Below, in pieces: positions 58,104 to 64,000 of a stretch of DNA of 64,000 bases. Source of the stretch: Diadema setosum (Eukaryota; Echinodermata; Echinoidea; Diadematoida; Diadematidae); the NCBI GenBank assembly GCA_033980235.1, contig CM067065.1, positions 6,093,328 through 6,157,327 of the forward strand, written 5' to 3'. A program made the position numbers and the translations under genes. The notes beneath the pieces were generated by a model. That model had not been told where the DNA came from. It worked only from the letters and a program-made list of their open reading frames with translations, and searched no databases. The stretch's first letter is position 1. Every line of letters starts with the position of its first letter.

Positions 58104-58800
58104 GCTGTGTATTAACTGTCTGAGGTATACAGATAAAGAAGCGATTGAACGAAACAAAAGAGATGTGTTTCAGTTTTAATGTTTATTGGCTGACATGATA
58201 TCGAGACCATACTACAGGGGAATCATGTTATTATCGGATCGTCGGTTCCGGTTGATTTTTCTCGTTATGTCCGGATTCTCGTTGATTGCGAACAATAGGG
58301 GAAAGTACACTTATATTATACACATGCTCTGTTGAAATTGGATTACATGCATTGAATGATATGACGACATGTTAATCAATACAAGAAACGAAATTACGGT
58401 GGAAAATGCGGGAGAATTCCTGCGATAATTACAATTATTCTAATTGGATTTTTACCTTAAAGTAGAGACCTAAAGCGTTGCTTATTTGCACCTACACTCG
58501 CCTAAAAGTTTCACTATCCCTCTGATATGGCTGTACTTAAGGGGATGCCTCTTCCAGTGTTTCTTGAGGATAATGTTGAATTTGTTTAAACTTATATCAT
58601 GAAATATGTATATATTATTTTCTTGATGTATTTTATTGAAGGTATTGAAGATATCATTCCTTCAAATGCATGTCGAATTTATACTCTTTGTATATTCTGT
58701 TGAAAGAAGTGAAAACAAAACAATTGAATCTGATCTAATTTGATGTTTTAGATTTGACAAATCATACTTATCATAATGCCTGCCATTCGTTATCCGCATA
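58103..58800. other. AT-rich non-coding stretch
   Basis: No exon or repeat was recognised. Confidence 0.45.
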
Positions 58801-58804
58801 TTAA

Positions 58805-59805
58805 CCCTATAAAGCCCAAGGGGGGGGGGGGGGGGGGGGCACATTGTGCCCCCCCCCCTACCAGATTTTCGTTTGCCACTCCTTTGCCCTTTATTCGATT
58901 TCAACCAAATTTGATGACTTTTCCTAAAATCTTATTACAAACATTTTGATATATAATCTAGTTATATTTGATGTTGCTGGTTGCCATGGCAACCATAAAC
59001 TGACAACCATGTCAGTCACATTTTGCATCTTTTTTCTGTTCCCATTTCATTTAACAGCATTACAGTGTATGAAATGGGTGTTTCTTGGCTGAAATTTGTT
59101 GAAGGAGCAAATTTCGAAGTAATTATGGTCCTGGAAAGTTTTTCTTATTATTTCCTCTGTTTTATGTGACAAAGGCATAAAACAATAGATATAATAGAGA
59201 TAATTGGAAACAATGATATTTTTTAAAGATTGCCCTTATATTTTGAGTTATTTTGATTCCTTCACCAAAGTTATGTCCTTGATATCATTAGTTTATCATA
59301 TTATCAATTTGTAATCTCAAAATTCCAGTATTTTGCAAATATGAAATGTCATAACTATACATATACCCATCCCACACATTTCATCTCAGGTCTCATAATG
59401 TATCACTATGTTGATATGGATAGCGCCCCCATGTGGTGACCTCGAGAAATTTCAACCATAACAAATAATGAAATTCCATTTGCTTATCATTTGTGGCAAA
59501 TATGAAAATGATTGGTCTATAATAAGACATATATAATGGGGATAAAGAAATTATACAGAAAAATCATGTTTTTAGCATATTTCCTATGTAGTTCTTTATA
59601 TTTTGGTAAATAGCGCCATCCATGGGTGACCTTGTAAAAATTCAAATGTACGGTCTTGTAGAGTATGAGTTACTCTACATACGTGCCAAATATGACGATG
59701 ATGCATCAAATAATAAAAAAAAGTTATATAGGGGGGCACAATGTGCCCCCCCCCCCCCCCCCCCCTAGGCCTGCGAGGGGTCAAAATAGCTTGGGCTTTA
59801 TAGGG
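58805..59805. mobile_element. 1.0-kb TTAA-target MITE with G-run/C-run palindromes
   Basis: TTAA flanks at 58801-58804 and 59806-59809. The inverted ends CCCTATAAAGCCCAAG are perfect. Near each end is a G-run, CACATTGTG or CACAATGTG, C-run hairpin (G20 with C10 at 58820-58858; G6 with C20 at 59731-59765). Same layout as 32996-33775 with different core bases, so the two are related families. No transposase ORF. Confidence 0.8.
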
Positions 59806-59809
59806 TTAA

Positions 59810-60259
59810 TTAATCTGCACATCTGAGAGGGGAGAGAGATAAAGGAAATATGCGACTACAGGGAAGGTCACCGCGCTGGCATCGCATGTATGAAAGGTGT
59901 GACTAAAGTCCGAATTTACTTTTATTCTATGGCAAATCATTGATATAAATCACGTGCATTAAGTAAATATAATAGTCGTATACTTTCATTCTTTAAAAAT
60001 AATTTCCTTCAAGGAAATTCTGCCAAACATCCTATTTTTCTCCCGCTTTTATTGCACAGTGCGATGCAGGAAAAGCGTGGTGACTTTCACTACCATAGCG
60101 CCATCTGCTTCCAGTTTGTTGCGATTGTTGTAATGATTGGACAAATCTGAATCAATTTACCATTTAATTATGAGACCTCCATCACGTAATTCTGAGAGCT
60201 GGAACACTCCTAAATGCAAGGTACTAAGTATTTTGAAATACTTTTCAAAGTAAACGAAC
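59810..60259. other. 3' flank of the Ig-like gene
   Basis: AT-rich. No canonical AATAAA was found close after the stop on minus. Confidence 0.4.
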
Positions 60260-61099
60260 CTACGGAATGACAATTTGGATGAAAAAAGTAACCAAGGCGT
60301 AGACAAACATGAACTCAACATGCAAGTCACATCCACAGTCAGACGATCCGTTGGGAGTTTCCTGGGGGACAGCTTTGGAAGCAGTCACCAGATTAATTTC
60401 GGTTGAAGGTTCTTGAGCGGACGAAGTAAAATCAAGGCATGAAGTTTGATCAATATGTGTATCGAGAGCATGAGAACAGCAGTGCACAGGGCTACGATTT
60501 GATTTCATCCAAAATCTACCATGAATGTGCTTCCCTTTATTGTGAATTTTTCCCATATACGGTATTTTGTTGCCATCTTGGTAGCAAACGAGCGTGGCGT
60601 TTCTTTTGCCTGCAAATGCCCTGCAAGAAACATCAGCGTAACGGTTTGTATAACCGTCGGGAGCTTCGAGTATGCGGCACTGAGCCTGGCCAAGAGGTTG
60701 AGATACCTCAACAGCTCTCACTACTCTCATGGTACTGCCACCCTCACCGTCAATCGAGGTCAAGGTCATGATATACACCCCAGCATCTTCGGGAGACACG
60801 TCCGATATCTTGACCGTGACCTGCATGTTATGATCTGTTAATGTGTAGCTAACACTGAAGCGGTTAAACTGCTGTAGAGACTTAAATCCTGGTTGATGGA
60901 GATCAATCAAAGTGCAAAAGGGATTAAACTCGGACTCGAATCTGATGGTAAAGTATGGAAAGAACCCATTCTCAGAATTCCAGGGAGCGTCGAATATGAT
61001 ACTGCCTTGTGCTCCTAAGGTCAGCTGATGTTCATGATGGTGATTGCTTGCTGAAGCGAAACAGCTCAGGCCGAAGAAAACCAGAGTTATCGTACTCAT
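60260..61099 (-). CDS. Secreted or membrane-anchored Ig-like protein
   Basis: The 279-residue frame starts at the ATG at 61097-61099 and has no introns. It begins with a signal peptide (MSTITLVFFGLSCFASAS). An Ig-like domain follows (about 25-135), with FTIRFESEFNPF, MQVTVKISDVSPEDAGVYIM and the DxGxY strand-F motif. The Cys that should follow Tyr is replaced (YIM), so this domain lacks the canonical disulfide. A second Cys-rich Ig-like region (about 140-215) has CRILEAPDGY, DVSCRAF and ATLVCYQDG. The C-terminus is a short hydrophobic helix (VEFMFVYALVTFFIQIVIP) ending at the stop, which fits a tail anchor or a GPI signal after SSDCGC. An acceptor TTGCTGCAG (61127-61135 on plus) lies just upstream of the start, so a 5' UTR exon lies further right. 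It may be an adhesion or immune-type surface protein; no closer name is supported. Confidence 0.75.
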   Translation of the reverse strand: MSTITLVFFGLSCFASASNHHHEHQLTLGAQGSIIFDAPWNSENGFFPYFTIRFESEFNPFCTLIDLHQPGFKSLQQFNRFSVSYTLTDHNMQVTVKISDVSPEDAGVYIMTLTSIDGEGGSTMRVVRAVEVSQPLGQAQCRILEAPDGYTNRYADVSCRAFAGKRNATLVCYQDGNKIPYMGKIHNKGKHIHGRFWMKSNRSPVHCCSHALDTHIDQTSCLDFTSSAQEPSTEINLVTASKAVPQETPNGSSDCGCDLHVEFMFVYALVTFFIQIVIP

Positions 61100-61190
61100 C
61101 CATCCACCAAACAGCCCATCCGCTCCCTGCAGCAATTTTGAAACATTAAGATACAGGTCATGTGTTTGAGGAGAGAAGAATTTTTGCTTA

Positions 61191-61222
61191 TGTGTGTGTG
61201 TGTGTGTGTGTGTATGTATATA
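61191..61222. repeat. (GT)n microsatellite
   Basis: About 12 TG units, then GTATATA. Confidence 0.95.
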
Positions 61223-61426
61223 TAATACATCCGCATATTGGCAGTAATAGTAATAGGAAGAGTGAAGTCAAAATACAAGAGTGCATTGAATGCCAGTTTT
61301 TGTTATTTTTTTATTCCAAATCCAAAGGTTTGAGGGTCTTCCCCTTCTCAGGGATTTAACGTGCTTATCGACACTGGACCTTGCCTAGAGGTAAGATCAG
61401 CCCTTTCATCCCTATTGAGGGGGAAG

Positions 61427-61463
61427 CCCCCCCCCCCCCCCCAAAAAAAAAAAAAAAAAAAAA
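61427..61463. repeat. C16-A21 composite homopolymer
   Basis: Fourth C-run/A-run composite in the window, after 17351, 47873 and 48755. Confidence 0.95.
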
Positions 61464-62327
61464 GATTTTGAATAAAAAGAAACTGGTATTTAATGCACTC
61501 TTTATTGTAACTTTACTATATACTAAGTGTTTCAAAGAAACATTTCCCACATTTGATCATTAATAGTTCAACAACTATTCATCTGATAAAACTGTCATTG
61601 ATATGAGTAATAGCTGAATAGTGTACAATTTTGTTGGAGGTAATTTGAATGTCAAAGCATAAATCAGTTTCATTAAATCTAAGACTGATTTTGAAGTAAG
61701 GTTTCAGATTTTGGTCAAATTTTAACCCTCTTTAAAAAAAAATTGAACTTTGCACAGGAACCAATGATGTGTATGTGAGTGTGTGCTGGCAATGGCCCTT
61801 AACAATTTGACATGCCTGAACCACCTGTTTACTAGGCGTCAGTCTCGCGCTCCCAGGCACATGAATGCTTCATCAATAATTCATGTGGATTGTCCTGGGC
61901 ACTGCTGGTCTGAATTCATGCATGGTAAAGGTAGAATGTATGCACATGGAAAAGGTAAGCACATGTTTCCATGTGCTTGCAAACACCTCATTTCATTCCA
62001 GCTGGCAATCATTTTGAAATTTTGCTTCACATATCACTAAATTTGGAGAGAAATAAGCATAAATTATCTGAAGTTGCTCATTTTACTGCAACTGTCTACT
62101 AATTGATTAGTCTGACAATTTTTTCGCTTTTTCGATAAAAAGAAAACATTTTTGGTAAAGAGTTCAGCAGCAATTATCATTGGGGCGATTTGTTTCACAG
62201 TAGATTAATTTAAGGCTCCATATCACACGTGTATACTCTAATTGATTTTCTTTGCTTCCTGTCACAATGTTTACGATAGAACAGAAGGTAATCATTGTAA
62301 TTTCGTTTTTCAGAAGTAGGGAGAACA
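61464..62327. other. AT-rich non-coding stretch
   Basis: No splice-supported exon. ORFs near 61783-62040 lack recognisable domains. Confidence 0.4.
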
Positions 62328-63463
62328 CAGGCGCGGTGGAGCACCCCAATTTGCATCTCATTAGCGCCCCGTTCTATTTGAATTTCCAACGGGCATCCAC
62401 GGCTGCTCGAAACTGTGTGCATGAAAAAGTCAAATCTTTACCTTCTCCTTGTGCCGCTATGCGTGCCGCTAGTAAACTCAAACTTCCCACACTATCTAAG
62501 TTTTTAAAAACCTTCCTTTTGATGAAAAAATTATGAAATTTGCTCTACTAGAACTTGAGATATTAAAGCGTTTTGAAAATCACCTCTCGCAAAACATGCT
62601 CTCTGTTTTTTTCCGACTGGACTATGGCCGGGCTCCAATGTGTCCGAAATTGACAACATAAGTTTATCAGGCCTCAATCCATATATGGTGAAAGTTTTCG
62701 CTTGGTTCCACCTGTACTTTTTGAGAAATCAACATGTTTCTACAGGGTTTGGAATAGAAAATTGTACTAAGCGAAACAATTGAAAATGACGTCATTTCTT
62801 TTCCCGTAATATTGGGCATGCGTGGTACGTGAGATTCAGGATTTCGTGCTCATTGTTGGTTTGCATGTGACGCAGTCAATTTTGCTTAGTGTCGCACGGC
62901 GGTGACTGCTGAGCTGCTGCCGCGCACGCTGCATGCAGCAAAGCGTTGTGTGCTGTGACATGCAACGCTACAGTCACGCGATCATATATACATGGGACCG
63001 ACCTGTACGCTTTGCGTTCGTGTCATTTTTGACATCACCTTCTGTTTTTTTCCGACACAACCATGGCCGGGAATATCACGGTATGACATTTAAAATGCAA
63101 GCAGATAAATAAATTTCGGTGTACTTTGTTTGAATGGCGCTTTGGTTCCACAATTACACTTCGTGAATTTTAGGATGATTTTCGAGGCATATTTTTGGTA
63201 ATTTTGCTCGTCAGGTTTTCGCTAAAATTTCACATTTTATCATTGTCAAATCCTTTTATATGTTATATGTGCATATTCGGACATGTTTTCAAATTCAAAC
63301 TAACTCAATTTTAATCCGAAAATAGGTTTCCTTAAATTGTTATTAGCTTGAGAAGTTGTTTACTTTTTCTCAACTACGCGAGTACATGTTGTTTACTTTA
63401 TGCAAATGAGGCTCGGCTGCCGATGGATATCTGCGAGATAATTGGGGTGCTCCACCGCGCCTG
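62328..63463. mobile_element. 1.14-kb TIR element with CAGGCGCGGTGGAGCACCCC ends
   Basis: Perfect 24-bp inverted ends, CAGGCGCGGTGGAGCACCCC plus AATT, at 62328-62351 and 63440-63463. AACA stands on both outer sides (62324-62327 and 63464-63467), a possible 4-bp target duplication. The interior has a TGACGTCA site at 62788, a TATA-like box (ATCATATATACAT, about 62981) and a start-like ATG at 63063 (CAACCATGG). The code MAGNIT is followed by GTATGA. No transposase. Family unassigned. Confidence 0.75.
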
Positions 63464-63680
63464 AACACTGTCACGACTCAACGACAGTATCGACAGGCTT
63501 TTGACTTTACACAGATACTGCCAAAGGCTGAATAAAGACTAGTTGTGATAGTGGAATTTCTCATGAATAGATAATGAAACATTCGAACACTGGCCATTGT
63601 TCAGGACCATTGTCAGGGTGTTAACCACACACTCCAATACATACCCATTGACCCCTGTGCAAAGTGAAATTGAAGATCTG

Positions 63681-63866
63681 AATATGAGAACGACCCAAGT
63701 CCAATTTTTGGCCAATTAGTTTGACGTGGGAAATTGTAGCTTATGCATGGACTCATCTTGTGTATAAATGATAAATCTTAATCACCCCCGGAAGTGCCTG
63801 AAATGAATGAGTTAAATCTTATATGAATGTAAGAATGAAGGACTTGGGTCATTCTCACATTCATAA
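63681..63866. mobile_element. Short inverted-repeat element with GACCCAAGTCC ends
   Basis: ATATGAGAACGACCCAAGTCC-like sequence at the left is mirrored by GGACTTGGGTCATTCTCACAT at the right. Two further direct copies of ATGATTCAAAGAAC plus GACCCAAGTCC follow at about 63920-63970, up to the window edge. Confidence 0.6.
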
Positions 63867-64000
63867 TATAGCGCCCTCTCTCGTCCTTCTCTCGTCTCTA
63901 TAGCAGAATATCATGTATTATGATTCAAAGAACAACCCAAGTCCATGATTCAAAGAACGACCCAAGTCCATCACACGAAATGGCCTCTCCACAATTAAAG

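Noticed and set aside
57972..58179. Arg/Glu and Ser/Leu repeat ORFs
   Set aside because: Translations of a (CT)n microsatellite.
1..64000. CRISPR arrays, bacterial operons, rRNA genes
   Set aside because: No regularly spaced identical short repeats with unique spacers, no Shine-Dalgarno-led gene strings, and no rRNA-like blocks were seen; the content is eukaryotic.

Overview
The window looks like nuclear DNA from an AT-rich metazoan, most likely a marine invertebrate deuterostome such as an echinoderm. That placement is an inference from four things: intron-split genes with canonical GT/AG sites, a NACHT (NLR-type) exon, a THAP zinc finger exon, and a CR1/L2-like LINE with many short non-autonomous DNA transposons. 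No bacterial operon, CRISPR array or rRNA gene is visible. Most short ORFs here are chance readings of repeats.

Gene content is sparse. Minus strand, 0-8.2 kb: the first coding exon of a THAP gene (7851-8213), plus two duplicated 60-bp exons to its left (2869-2928, 268-327) in a compatible phase; the gene runs off the left edge. Minus strand, 17.4-26 kb: a broken CR1/L2-like LINE whose 3' part appears split by a 4.6-kb element with very long inverted repeats. Plus strand, 30.8-31.4 kb: a frameshifted NACHT exon that ends in a minisatellite. Minus strand, 37-42 kb: exons of a gene with a DVLVKW/WWKG module, lying inside a 7.66-kb candidate DNA transposon (34686-42341). Plus strand, 45.6-49.3 kb: a five-exon gene of unnamed family. 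Plus strand, 54.8-56.2 kb: one or two exons of an unknown gene. Minus strand, 60.3-61.1 kb: a secreted or membrane-anchored Ig-like protein.

The rest is dominated by repeats. There are at least fifteen elements with recognisable terminal inverted repeats: pogo-like, Harbinger-like, hAT-like, TTAA-target and several unassigned. There is a near-identical 0.89-kb tandem duplication (13345-15119), a 163-176 bp satellite (15120-16165), a 30-bp minisatellite (31412-32040), a diverged tandem array carrying nuclear-receptor-like DR1 motifs (9500-10290), and a 3-kb stretch (about 4440-7290) almost free of ORFs.

The strongest candidate for something undescribed is the 7.66-kb element at 34686-42341. 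It has perfect 38-bp inverted ends, a 4-bp AAAT target duplication, ten copies of an ACGAACCGGC-type motif confined to its ends, and an intron-containing gene inside. All family names rest on reading motifs by eye; no database search was possible.
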